From positions 248,001-312,000 of the forward strand of contig JABANP010000006.1 of the NCBI GenBank assembly GCA_013115135.1: a DNA stretch of 64,000 nt. The letters are read 5' to 3'. Each line of letters opens with the position of its first letter. Positions within the stretch are counted from its first letter, which is position 1. This DNA is from Perkinsus olseni (lineage: Eukaryota > Perkinsozoa > Perkinsida > Perkinsidae). The translations under genes were made by a program, and so were the position numbers. The notes under the pieces were generated by a model that was not told where the DNA came from, made no database searches, and worked only from the letters and a program-made list of their open reading frames with translations. This document shows positions 33,826-44,853 of the stretch, piece after piece.

Positions 33826-34230
33826 TTATCTGTTGTAGCCTGAGCTTCTCCAGTGCGCCCACTCTGCGCAATTTCGGTAATAACTCAGCTTCCTGAAAGA
33901 ATTACCAATATAGCCAGCAGCCGATAGTATGCCCCCCTTTGAATTTCCTGAGCATAACGTATTGCCCGATCTGGAGCCATTAAGTTTTATACCAGAGCCC
34001 AGTTCATCCATCGAATCTTATTTCGCAATAACTCAGTTTTCGAGCGTAAACTCCATGCCGTTAGTAGGGTCATGATTTCTCGGGTACTCGATGAGCAGCT
34101 TGGCCCTTGAAGAGTTGCCTTTGTATCGGAACAGATCCAGAACGTGATCTAGGATGTGACATCCTCCGGAGAAAAATCCCCTGTGTGGAGTGATCCCTCC
34201 TGCACTCGCAATATCCAGCACCCGAGACAT
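33826..34230 (-). CDS. Short unassigned coding segments
   Basis: Frame 34230-34033 reads MSRVLDIASAGGITPHRGFF with a further LFRYKGNSSRAKLLIEYPRN and stops in GMEFTLEN. A second frame continues at 34011-33826 (KGGILSAAGYIGNSFRKLSY). Composition looks coding. They may be the end of the VWA8-type gene on their right, replacing the usual C-terminal part, or a separate small gene. No family recognised. Confidence 0.35.
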
Positions 34231-34359
34231 GCTCGGAGTCCGATGAGCTCCACACGCTCTGCTTGTCGATACTGCTCGGTTTATTTTTACCGTACGTTTT
34301 GTTTACTAGCTATGTATCACGTTTGGAGAAACTTCAGTCCGACCAAGAGCAGCGGCTCA

Positions 34360-37300
34360 GCGACAAAGAACCGCCATGAACAAGGACAACCACTTCACGG
34401 GTTTCCCTGGCCCCACACTTACCTGCAGCAACACAGCTGCCGAATCTATGATGCCATCGAGAATAGCCTTAGATGGGAAGCCGTGGCGCTCCAGGACTTT
34501 CCTGATGTGAGCCACGGCCATATTGTCCCACCTGAGACAGATCGTCGAAGGGGACGAGTATGCTGAAGAGTCCCGCGATGTCCGTTGCCTTCTCAACGAT
34601 TTTCTTCAGAAGCAGAAATTCGTGAGGGAGTACGCATTTGGCTAACTGCCTGGTAGTGCGGAGCAGCCGTCACGGTCAAACGGAAGTAAGCCTCGCAGCA
34701 GTTGTGAACTACTCAATCCGAGAACGGCCTATTGAACGCTCGCAGCATCTCGCTCAAGTACAAGCTCAAGCACGCAATCAAGCACCGAGGCCTGACGCGA
34801 AACGATAGACCAACTGGTGCTCCTGTGCACGGGGCCTCGGCATTCCTCTCGCCTAACCCACCTCTCAAATGCCAGCACACCCTGCAACGCCTCATCCGGT
34901 CTCCCAAAACGATTCATGTGCCTAGCATCGCAACGCCTAGTGATGTGCGAGCCTAGAGTAAGGACGAAATGAGTAGAAGAGAGGGAGCTTGTCAAGCGTA
35001 GTGGATAGCTAAGAAGCTGTCTTAGTGGCAGAAACGGCCTTTCATACTGCAACGATTGTGGGTGAGATCGTCGATCGAGGGAACTCCATGCAGCATCCAA
35101 AGACCGCCAGCAGCTCCGCAAAAGAGAACACCGAGTAATGGTGCTTGCTCACCGGGCACTGGCCAGAAGCTCCCTGGTCGAAAAAGGATATGAAAGGATT
35201 CCATCTGTTGTGAGTTTCCGTAGGTCGTCGAAAACCGATACCAGTCGAGACAGAACACCTTTCGGAACCTGCAGGCTGCATCAGAAGAAAAAGAATCGCA
35301 TACTCTCAGCGGATGACGATACCTACCTCGGGAGCCACGGAGTTAACGAGAATGAGCTCCGAATTCACGTCGGGGTTCTCCAGAAGAAAGACGGAGAAAA
35401 TATCACCACACTCTCGAAAAAAATCGTTACCAAGGAAGGGGAATCCAGGTCTGTTGCTGAGGGCATCCGCCAGTCCCTAGAAGTAGAAACCCCCGAAATC
35501 TGCTCACCATAAAACTATACACTTGAAGTCGGGATGAATGGGAATGCCGCTGCTTCCACCAAGACAGCGCCCATCGGGGAGGTTCAGGTAACCATCTTCG
35601 ATTAACGACTTGAGTAGAACGACAACCTCTAAAGGTGCTTTGTCTGCCTCATCCAATACAATCCATCGACCTAAATGAGGTTACAAAGCGTTTCACAGTA
35701 GCTAACTGTGAGTTCGAGATCTCAACATTGTAGTCAGCAGAAGCACGCTCACCCTCGACCGCGGCCATGACAAGCGGGGATTCCTTCCATACGATAGCAC
35801 CCTCTTGAAGCGTAGGTGTACACGTCAGAGAGCCCACGGTGCTATCGCGGTGGAGCTGCATGTAGTACCTGGGCAAAGCAGAATTGGGCCGTAACCTTCA
35901 TAGCTACTTCCTGTCTCAGGCTGCGAATTGCATCCTGCTTCTCCGCAAAGTCTAAGTGAGCGATGAAGCTCATATTCCACCTCGGCGCTCGAACGGCCGT
36001 CATCGGGAAAGGCTCATGAAGTCTAGATTCCCCAACTGGTACCCATCGCCCGATTAGTTCAGCTGGATAGAATGTCTGCCTACGGAGCAGATGGTCGTAG
36101 GTTCGAATCCTGCATCGGGTACTTATCATATCAGACCTTTGCTTCGGCGTATTTGCCGTACTTCGTGCTACTGTTTCCTCTATTCGCTATCTTAGCTAGT
36201 GCCAGGGCTAGCTCACTAGCACGCCGGCGTTTTGTGATGCTAAGCTAATGTGGGATTGGAGATTACTCTAAGCCCTACGGTAGGGAGCCCTTAGGGCCCC
36301 TACCAACCGTATCGAATGGCTTACCGTTCGACACGCAACATCTCCATATAGTAATCGATGACCTTGTTCTTCCCCACCCCTTGAGGCCCAACTATAAGCA
36401 GGTTACGCTCTCCATGCAGGAACCTTGGCTACTATCAATCGAGGGTTCACATAAGCATCAGCGAATGACCAAGGACTAACCTACAGATCCCTATGTATTT
36501 CAGCCATAAAATGCTTATGCGCAGGAATGGGGACGAAGCTCTCCCTAACCTGGGGGATCTGAGACAGACCTCAATGATACTCATACAGTACGTGCAAGCC
36601 GTTCTTACGAGCTCCGGGCGACTGTCCTCCGGCCTTCGTTCGAGGGTTCGTCCCTCTATGTCAGCAATGATCACTCGGTTTCCTCGAACAGAGATCTTGA
36701 GATCAACCTCATGAGCAGCGAGATCGGCAATCTTGAGCTCACACTGATTGCATCCGCATCCTGAGGTAGGCTACGGGCGGTGGCAGCGTCTCGCACCGAA
36801 CCCTTCAGGAAGCGCCGCCCGCTCCACAGGAGGAACCAGATCGAGCAGCAGCTGCCGCCAGGCTACCGATGCCAGGACTTCTTTCGAAGGAGATGCATTA
36901 CAACTGAGGTGATTCACATATGAATATGATATCATAAATCTTGCTTAGACTGGCTCACATTCCTGCAATCCTGAGCATTCTCCTCAAAGTCAGCGGCGGA
37001 ATTCCTTGGCACCCCTCTAGTGTCTGTTTAAGAGATAGAAGCTGGGGCAAGAAATCTAAGGAAGAGCCAAGGACTTTCCCCGGGCAAGCAACGTTCACCG
37101 ACCACAGAGCGTAAGCAGCTAGCAAAGATGCCAACTCACCGCTCCCTTCATATTTAGCAGACAAGACCCCGGCAGCCGATGCCTCATCCAGCATGTGAAA
37201 TGAGAAGAGGCTCATAACCTGTACAACCCGCCTATCAGATTTTCCGGATTATGTTACGATCCACCTCGGGGGACAGCCAAGCATTGCCGTGGCTTGGCGG

Positions 37301-40300
37301 AGCTGCGAGAGCCATCACTCGAAAGTCCGGATGCACGCGAATAACTTGTGGTCCCTGAAAACTCATCTAGCATCGATTACCAGAGGCCATACGGACGATG
37401 GTTGAAAAGGTAAGGCTGACTGAAGGAAAGACTCAAAAATATAAGAGCTGTGGGTCTTCTATACTCCTGGCATGTTGAATTTTGCGACAATCCGCAATCA
37501 TTGCTGTACCCGGCTAAGCTTAGGAGGCCGCGAGAGGCACGAAGTGTTGTTCACGGGTGACGAGCTCTACTCCAACAGCGATCACCCTCCCTCTCGATCA
37601 GAGAACGCATGTCAGTCTCGGAGTAGAGCGGAAAAGTTGGAGCGAGGCCATGAAGGTGGACCCATGTGATGACAACCGCTTGTCAGTACCGCAGATTTCG
37701 AATCTCGCACCGCGAAAATTATCGGGGCTGCAACCACGAGAGCTGCGCACTATACTTCATATTTCCTCTCGATTGTGCGGTGACATGCAATAATGCGCGC
37801 TGCTTTCGAACCTATAGCGAACTTGATTCGGGCAAAGTAGATTTCGAGCTGAAAGGGAAGGTAGTTCTCTGGGCAGAAACTTCACCTCCCAATAATGGTA
37901 TACGATGATGAAATTCGGCAATGCTTCAGTAACGCGATGCAAGCGGCGCAGCTCCGCGCATATTCATGTGTAGCATGGAGAGCGGGCATGTAAATTGGTA
38001 AGGTTGGGACATCGCTGCTACTGACGATGAGCTTGCGAATACCTCCCAGCTCGAGTAGAGCAATTCGATCATTCTTTGATGTCGCGGACCTCGTAGGCCG
38101 TCTCATCGTTAGGAATGAATTTTCGGGCGAGACATGCTGCGCCGCTTGTTCTTTCAATCCTTGCCTGAATTATTCCTGAAGCGAATTCTCCAGCGGTACA
38201 GTTACAGTTCAGTTCCGGTACAGTTCCGAGCTACTTGTTCGGGTTTATAGAGTACCTTTACTAGACAACAGGGTCCTGGACTCCTGGACTGAAATGGTGG
38301 CGGAGTCTTCTTTCAAAGCAACGGCGGCTTCCGTCATCCAGATTCGACACCGGGTAGAAGCCTTCGACAGAGGCCTCTCACAATGATACTGGTCACATCC
38401 ATTAACTCGAGTCTGGCATGGGATAATACTCAGCGGTTCACGGGTTGTAATGAGACTGATGATAGTCGCCTCCTGAGCATGAGTGAGCTCATTAGTTTGT
38501 AGGGAGGAGCTACCCGGTTGGCCTGGATGAGAACATGTCCGCCAACCTCATATCGTAGCCCGATTAGTTCAGCTGGTTTGAACTGGATGCGCGCTAACTT
38601 AAGGTCGGTGGTAAAATAAGGTCCGCGGTAGGCGCCTATTCCTCACTCATTTTCTCACCGGATGTCTGTTTCTCCAACGAAGTATCCCAGCAACATTGTA
38701 CACAACATGGAGGACCCTGTATACCAAGAAGCCCTCGCAACTTTCGGCTGTGAATGGCTGTCGGGGTTTTTGTCGGCGAGCCTCGGGGCATGCTTCGCGG
38801 CTCAACCTTTCGCCGAGCGGCCGATTGAAACCACCGGCATGGTCTACGAACACAAGGAACTGGATAGCATATCTGTAGCAGTAAACGCCTGGGATTCAGA
38901 AAAGGAATCAGGGAGCCGATCTCGAAAGCGTGCAAGGAGCAGGCCTCCTGAGGGGCGTAGCAAAATCGAGCAAGAACTCCAAGGGACGGCAGTATAGGGT
39001 CTGCACGGAAATTCTTCGGAGAGGCTTCGACGAGCACGCGTATGATGGGAGCGCTCAAGGGGTTTGCCCTCTGCGTGATGCCGTTGCGAGAAAGGAAATC
39101 AAGGGGCATGAATACGAGATGCACGAACAGACTGAAGCTGCTATCCAACGGGTTTTGATTTCCGCTACTCTACAGGGTGCCGATAGGCCAGGCCGTAAGT
39201 GCTCGAAGTGCAGACGTCCGTACAAATCCTGGTTAACTCGCGATGGGCGTTCGCTGAGTCACCGGCAATTCCGGTTACAAACGACTGACAAGAAATATAC
39301 TCAAGTTATCTGGTGCCCTCTTTTTGGATAGTGAAGTGGAGTTAGATCTTCTTTTCGCCGAGCAAATTCAGAGAAAGCGGGACCGCTGGAGGGCGGCGAA
39401 CGACAGAAGGAAGAATAAATGGAGGATGTAGGTTTTATTGAGCCGTTGACCTCCATCATGCTCATGCTGTTCACCGGATCCTTGCTCCGAGTTGGCATCA
39501 GGCACACAGGGGACCGGTGTGGAAAAGGTATTCGAGCGTCACGGCGCCGCGCCGGCTTTCGGGCGGCCAGCATATTCCCGGGGCATTGGGTATCTTGTTG
39601 AGCGGCAAAGCTCGGCACCTTTGCCCTCGTGGTCGAGATTACTGTTACTCTCCTCTTTCGGTGACTTTCTCTCCTCCCTCTTTTTCCTCTCTTCTCTCTT
39701 TCTTTCCTTTTTCCTTTCTCTCTCCTCTTCTTTCTCTTTTTAATTTTCCCCCGCGCCTGGGCGCCATTTTCCCCCTAGCCTAGTTCAGCTGGATAGAATG
39801 TCTGCCTACGGAGCAGATGGTCGTAGGTTCGAATCCTGCATCGGGTACTTATATCCAATATGCCAGGCTTACGCCACATGTTTGTCGGGATTGCCGATTC
39901 AACGGAAACGACAATTGCTAGCAATCTACCCTCCAGGATGGAGGCTCCAGCCCTGTGACGCCAGGAGACTAGCGCCGAAAAACCGTTCAGCGCGTTTTCC
40001 GGATATCCGAGAGGCCCGCCGCAGTGAAAGGCTTAATGGCCCGACCACGTACCGCGTAATCATCTCCAGAAACGAGGGGATCATCCGCGTCCGACAGAAG
40101 AAGGCCAGGCCCGCTAGGCTCCGAGTTCTGCAAAGGGCACTGCCGATCGGATATCAATGGCGTCAAGGCGCATAGCACGTCTGCCGGCACACGGTCCAAC
40201 CCATCTAATACAAGTATCTGCACCGAAGACCCCTATCAAGGCCTGAGAATCTTCCGCTCTACTTTTCCGTCAACAGCCGCTCTGACCGCAGCGCTAGGCA

Positions 40301-42700
40301 ACCATGCCGTTTCTCCTGTTGCCGCGTCGGTAGCTCGCCGTTGAAGATCTCGGGCCGACATGTCTTTGAAGAGAAACAGAGTCTCGACATCTGTCGAAGG
40401 GCTCAACCTCTCAGTGAAGTGCCTGCCAAGGAGTCGTTTCCCTCACTGGTTAGCATTGATTGCGAGCTGGAATTCGCAGTGTCAATGCAAGAGAATTCAA
40501 CGGCGAGGGTAGTATAGCAGCCAACTCAGAGAATCCGACCTCAACGCTACCTAATCGGCTTCCAAAGTAGTTCACAGATCCGCACAGCTGAGTTGCGGCT
40601 ACGCGAAGGTTGACGAGTGAGCGCGAATCGGCATGACTTACGCCACGCTAGATAGAACTGAACGCGTCGAATGGAATATTACCGCATAATACGAGTCTTT
40701 CCACAGCCAGCTGGCCCCACCAAACACACGTTGAGGCCCGCGCGCCAATCTCGTTCGAGATCTTCGAGAACACTCACCACACTTGGAGTTGAGACGAACC
40801 CGGTTTCCTGATAGGGATGCAGCCTCGAAAGGCTGACGAATAGAGGAGAACCCTGTGGCCTCGGGAGGGACAACTTTCTGGCTAGCTAGGCATCAGGAGA
40901 TTTCTTATTCACGATATCATGTCATGACGCAACGAGGCGGTTATTGGCCATCTCGCTGACAGAATGTCTACAAAGCAATCACTCGGAGAAACTTCGTAGT
41001 AGGCCTCAGAGAAGGTTCACCTGCTCTAGTTGACTAGGGCCCTCCTCTGGCGCTCGTGTCTGTTTCGATATTCCCAGACTAGCAAGGATCGTGTCGACAC
41101 CTTTGCGGGGTCCCGTCGGAAACAACTTCCATGGGTAAGCTCTGAAGATAGAGGAAGTCAGCTGATAGTGCAATTTGCGTGTGAGAAGCGCATGACACAC
41201 GGCACCTGCCGACTCGGCGGTGGTGATCCTTCCAATCGGCCTGCGTTATGCCCTGAGAGCTCCGTACACAAGATATTGTATGCGAGCCCCTCCTGTCTGT
41301 GCTCTCAGTAGCGCCCCCAGCGTGGGTTATCACCTCGATATGGCTTGGTAGACATCTCCCGTTGAAGTGTAGATTTCCTGGAGGTTTGTAACAGCATCGG
41401 TTGGCAGCAACGGTATCTCCGGTGAGTGGGCTATAGCGTTCACGAAGTCTTGAAGAGACGCTGCCTTCTGGAAGCAATTTACTTTGTGATGTGAGGTAAG
41501 TAATCTCCTACCCCGAACTTCCCTGGGAGCCCTGTGATAACTCTACCCTGAAATCGGCTCCTGGCAGAGAGGCAGTCGAGCATTACTACTACTGCGAATT
41601 ATTACTACCTCAAAGGAGGATCTAGAGGGTGACCGACGCAGGGCGGTACCGGGAGCCCCAGCGCTACAACGATGAAGCGGGGCGACACTCGTACGAGGTT
41701 ACGTGCAGCGACCTAAAGCCTAGTCGGGAAAAGGAAAAGTCGTCATGCTGAGACTGCACCTCGACCTCGCCCAAGCTTTTAGCGAGCTTGTCGTACTTGG
41801 TAGGGCTAACCAGGCATCTCCCATCGTCCAGCACCTGTTGAGCTGTGATGGCTCGATGCAACGACATGGGCGATGAAGTTTTCCGGCTACTGATGATGGC
41901 CGTGTGAAACAGCTGCGGACCAACTCACCATCTCTCGATTCTCGAGCAGATTATTAATTGTTGGCAGGACATTACGCTCCGCCTTCTCAATGCCATCAAG
42001 GATGAGCACTCGGCCCATGATGGCCGCCCGAACGACTGCCGAGTCCACGTAGATGGTCTACACGAACGCATGAACAACCAATGTCGCCTTAGAACAATAT
42101 GATTTGCAGGTCGAAAAATCTTAGAGAATCAAATTGAGCGGCTCAACTTGAGCGCTGCAGTTCTACAGTAGCCTCGTCCAGGCGTACATAGGCTCCTCGA
42201 GAAGTGAGAGCCAGCCACGAACGGCTAGTCAGAACAATGGTAGTTAAGGTGTACCCCACTCACTTGCCCATTTTTCCCGAATTCTCGCCTCTGGCGCAGG
42301 TCAGCCTCGACCGTGTCACGCGTAATCGTGAGGAGCTCTGGCTGCAGACCTTCCACCAGGCAGAAGTGATACGCCTAACGAGGCCTCATTCCATCGCGCA
42401 TTCCAAGTTGACAAGCTAGCCCACCAGTCTTCGCCGCATTGAGCCTGGATCCCCTATCAAAAACATGTCCTGTCTCAAAGCATACTTTTCTCGCATCCAT
42501 TTCAGGTGGGAGGCGAAAGCCACCGGTGAGACAATACCAACGACCTGATCGGTTGAGTCGTCAATTGACTCGTGGGAAGCAGGCACAGTTGCTCGTGAAC
42601 CCAGTCGAAACTTTTGGATACATTGGGAGCGAGAGTGGCTACACTAGGCAGCACGATTCCTCGAGAAATTGGTCTTCCCACATGACTGGACACCGCGTTG
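34360..42700 (-). CDS. VWA8: VWA8-type dynein-like AAA+ ATPase, many exons (C-terminal half not found)
   Basis: VWA8 proteins are mitochondrial multi-AAA+ ATPases. Exons read right to left: LRQDMFLIGDPGSMRRRL (42470), LTITRDTVEADLRQRREF (42330), GRVLILDGIEKAERNVLP (42010), CLVSPTKYDKLAKSLGE (41820), LGLPVPPCVGHPLDPPLR (41620), second Walker A NVCLVGPAGCGKTRIM (40710), FLFKDMSARDLQRRATDA (40360), ILVLDGLDRVPADVLCAL (40200), IRVHPDFRVMALAAPPSHG (37330), SLFSFHMLDEASAAGVLS (37190), third Walker A NLLIVGPQGVGKNKVIDY (36400), YYMQLHRDSTVGSLTCTP (35860), KSLIEDGYLNLPDGRC (35600), NRPGFPFLGNDFFREC (35450), IRKVLERHGFPSKAILDG (34530). This matches VWA8 segment by segment through three AAA modules. 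The beta-propeller and VWA domain expected next were not seen. The start exon and some exon edges are unresolved. Confidence 0.85.
36048..36121 (+). tRNA. tRNA-Arg (ACG), intact copy
   Basis: The sequence begins GCCCGATTAGTTCAGCTGG, has anticodon arm TCTGC-CTACGGA-GCAGA (anticodon ACG) and T arm TAGGTTCGAATCCTG, and ends ATCGGGTA. Box A (TAGTTCAGCTGG) and box B (GGTTCGAATCC) are intact; the acceptor stem closes with a G-U pair. It lies antisense in an intron of the VWA8-type gene (about 36310-35880). Confidence 0.92.
38577..39780. mobile_element. Putative 1.2-kb insertion element inside tRNA-Arg, 12-bp target duplication
   Basis: The segment is bounded by a 12-bp direct repeat of tRNA sequence. 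It has no evident terminal inverted repeats. Its left end starts tttgaactggatgcgc. Its right end has a long pyrimidine tract (39655-39745) followed by a GC-rich palindrome (gcgcctgggcgcc). On the plus strand it has overlapping open frames at 38662-38997, 38930-39331 and about 39312-39420. The second contains a CxxC pair in basic context (KCSKCRRPYKSWLTRDG); the third ends in a very basic helix (FAEQIQRKRDRWRAANDRRK). The frames do not join into one protein by eye, so it may be decayed or spliced. No transposase or reverse-transcriptase motif was recognised. Confidence 0.6.
39655..39745. repeat. Polypyrimidine tract
   Basis: About 90 bases consist almost entirely of C and T on the plus strand, in runs such as ctctcttctctctttctttcc. 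It sits near the right end of the putative insertion. Read on the minus strand it is a polypurine tract, as seen near retroelement 3' ends, but it could be simple low-complexity DNA. Confidence 0.8.
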
Positions 42701-43052
42701 AGCCGCCCTGCCATCTCGAAAACAGGCAGCTACGTATAACGAACAGCCCGCTGTTGACGCCGCGTCACTCAAAAACGCGGCGGGCCCCATTATCATCAGG
42801 GCCCCAGCATACCTTCAACTGACTGGACTTCAAACACAACAGAAGTGAAGCCTCCGCAGGAAACACGCGACAGCAACCAGTGACTACCAGCCACTTGCGG
42901 TGGCATCCGCCAGACGCATTCGACTAGAGGCTGGTTGGAGAGAAATAGTCACAAGAAATGTAACGATTATGAAGAAAGTCCTACCACTATGGGGAACAAG
43001 CAACACCACAACCGAGGTGGGCGAAGGCGCTAGACATCTTTGAGTGGTGCTC

Positions 43053-44266
43053 TTAAAACACCAACTCGGAATCCTTCTTCACGTCATCGAAGGCGGTGTC
43101 AACCTTCTCCTCGTTGCCCACGGCCATGGCGAGAACGCCGGCTTCTGAGAAGAACAGGAACATGACACAACCCACAGGATTCCTAATACGAGCATGTGAT
43201 GCGAGAATGAACCGCGGAAGCTGTTCGATATTCCAGGAGTGGGGAAGAACTGCGAGAACCCAACAGCCGCGAGTCGTACCTCCTCCCTCGGCCATTCTGT
43301 CCGCAGCCTCCCTTGCCATCTTTTCCTTCTTCTTCTCGACAATCTTCTTCACTCTACAAGACGACGAACCGTAAACAAGTGACCGATGACACGAAATTGA
43401 CCAACCTGAAGAACTCCTCACGCTCCTGCTCGTCCATGGCCTGCTCAATGAAGCGGATGATCGCGTCGATCTTGGGAATCACCACGTACTCGAGGGCATT
43501 GACACGACGTCTGAAGGGAGACCAAGACCAGTGAATGGCTTGTGCGAAGCGCCGACCGTAACCTACGAAGTCATCTTGATCTCCTCATCCAAAGTGATGA
43601 AGGCTGTCTGGAGGGAAGCCATCCTGACGAGCTGATACAAAAACAGAATCAACCTCAGCCCAAGATAGCAATGGGATGCCTACAAGCTCAAGAACCTTAG
43701 CATGTTGCAGCCTGCAGGTCTGAATGACTTGACCACCTTGTCCGGCTCCGAGACTCATCATGGGACCCTGTTGAGAGCAGTGATAAGACAATGGCAATGG
43801 CCGAGGAAAAACTCACGTCCAACGCTGAGTCCCTCTGGAGATCGAATGTGGGAAGGAAGACACCGGCAACATTCTCAGCTGGAGACCTTTAAAGTGACGC
43901 TGAAAAGGATACAGTGTTGAGAGCACCTCCACCCAGAGTGGTGAACTCACCTAGGCTTCTTGACTCGCTGAATAACAGTCTGGACGAAATCGCTGTCACC
44001 GGCCCATCTAGCCTTAGCGATTGAGAAGGAGCAATCGGCCATGCTGTCACCGACAGCCTTCTTAGTCTACAGAGCAGCGAGTGAGAAGGTACAGCAATGG
44101 CGTTGCTAGAGCTTACATCCATGATCTCCTTGAGCATCTGAGAGAATCTGCTCTTAAGGGCATCACGCTTCTTCTTCAAAAGACTATGACCCTTTTTGGC
44201 GCCGACACCCTTGGCCTTGAAGGTCTGCAAGGTCATACGGTTCGCAGGGGGCATCTGCTGAGACAT
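43053..44266 (-). CDS. V-type proton ATPase subunit D, eight exons
   Basis: Subunit D is part of the central rotor stalk of the vacuolar proton pump. Exons 44266-44117, 44066-43951, 43886-43817, 43767-43684, 43631-43567, 43510-43406, 43353-43280 and 43144-43053 join in frame to 251 residues, the normal length. Recognisable parts are [20 protein letters not shown] near the N-terminus, [58 protein letters not shown] and [19 protein letters not shown]. The C-terminal tail ([12 protein letters not shown]) is acidic. All seven introns are GT-AG, 44-135 nt. Confidence 0.96.
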
Positions 44267-44853
44267 CTTGAGAACTGGTTAAACCGGAAAAAACTTCTGA
44301 AGGGAAAGACGATCCCAAGTCGCTCTCTTGACCTATTTTGTATTCCATCAAGCAAGCCTCAAAGATCTTTCCGCAAGACCCAAGAATCAACCCTCCGCAG
44401 AATTACCCGATCAGTATATCGATCTAATTCAGTCTAGCCGACCACAACAACGCCTTCCCGTAATTAAGCGCGCTACAGCGGACATAGACAGCTCAAGCAA
44501 AACAGGCTCTAGCGGAACCACGACGTGAAGCTGACTAACGGAACCGGATGGATCTCATACTGAGCGACAATGGCAACGCGCAGTAGATCCTGGCAAGGTC
44601 CCTTCTAGCCTCATGTCAGCCCTAGAAATTGGAAGCCTCAGCGCAGAAAGCGCAGCAGAAGACGTGGAGGAAACACAAGACTACAAGAGTTCAGCTCATT
44701 CTTAGCCAGAGGTTATCGATACACCCGGGTTCGACGCCCAGCGCACGCATTTTTAGCTGTCAGAGACTGACGTCGATTTCGGTTTAGTCGCCTACAATGT
44801 CTTCATGCGAACGGTGAAGCGGATTGAGAACGAAAAATATTCCTCAGCTGTTT

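Larger units (their letters stand above)
38558..39847 (+). pseudogene. Second tRNA-Arg copy, interrupted by about 1.2 kb
   Basis: Bases 38558-38576 equal the first 19 nt of the intact tRNA-Arg at 36048. Bases 39781-39847 equal nt 8 to the end of the same gene, without mismatch. The 12 bases TAGTTCAGCTGG (box A of the promoter) occur at both junctions, at 38565-38576 and 39781-39792. Removing the intervening DNA and one repeat gives back an exact tRNA gene, the pattern left by an insertion with target-site duplication. The copy cannot make a tRNA now, although the downstream piece keeps both promoter boxes. Confidence 0.85.

Noticed and set aside
38636..39148. Long minus-strand ORF (about 170 codons) inside the putative insertion element
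   Set aside because: It mirrors the plus-strand frames, lacks any domain, and its composition looks like an antisense shadow. The plus frames carry the CxxC and basic-helix features.
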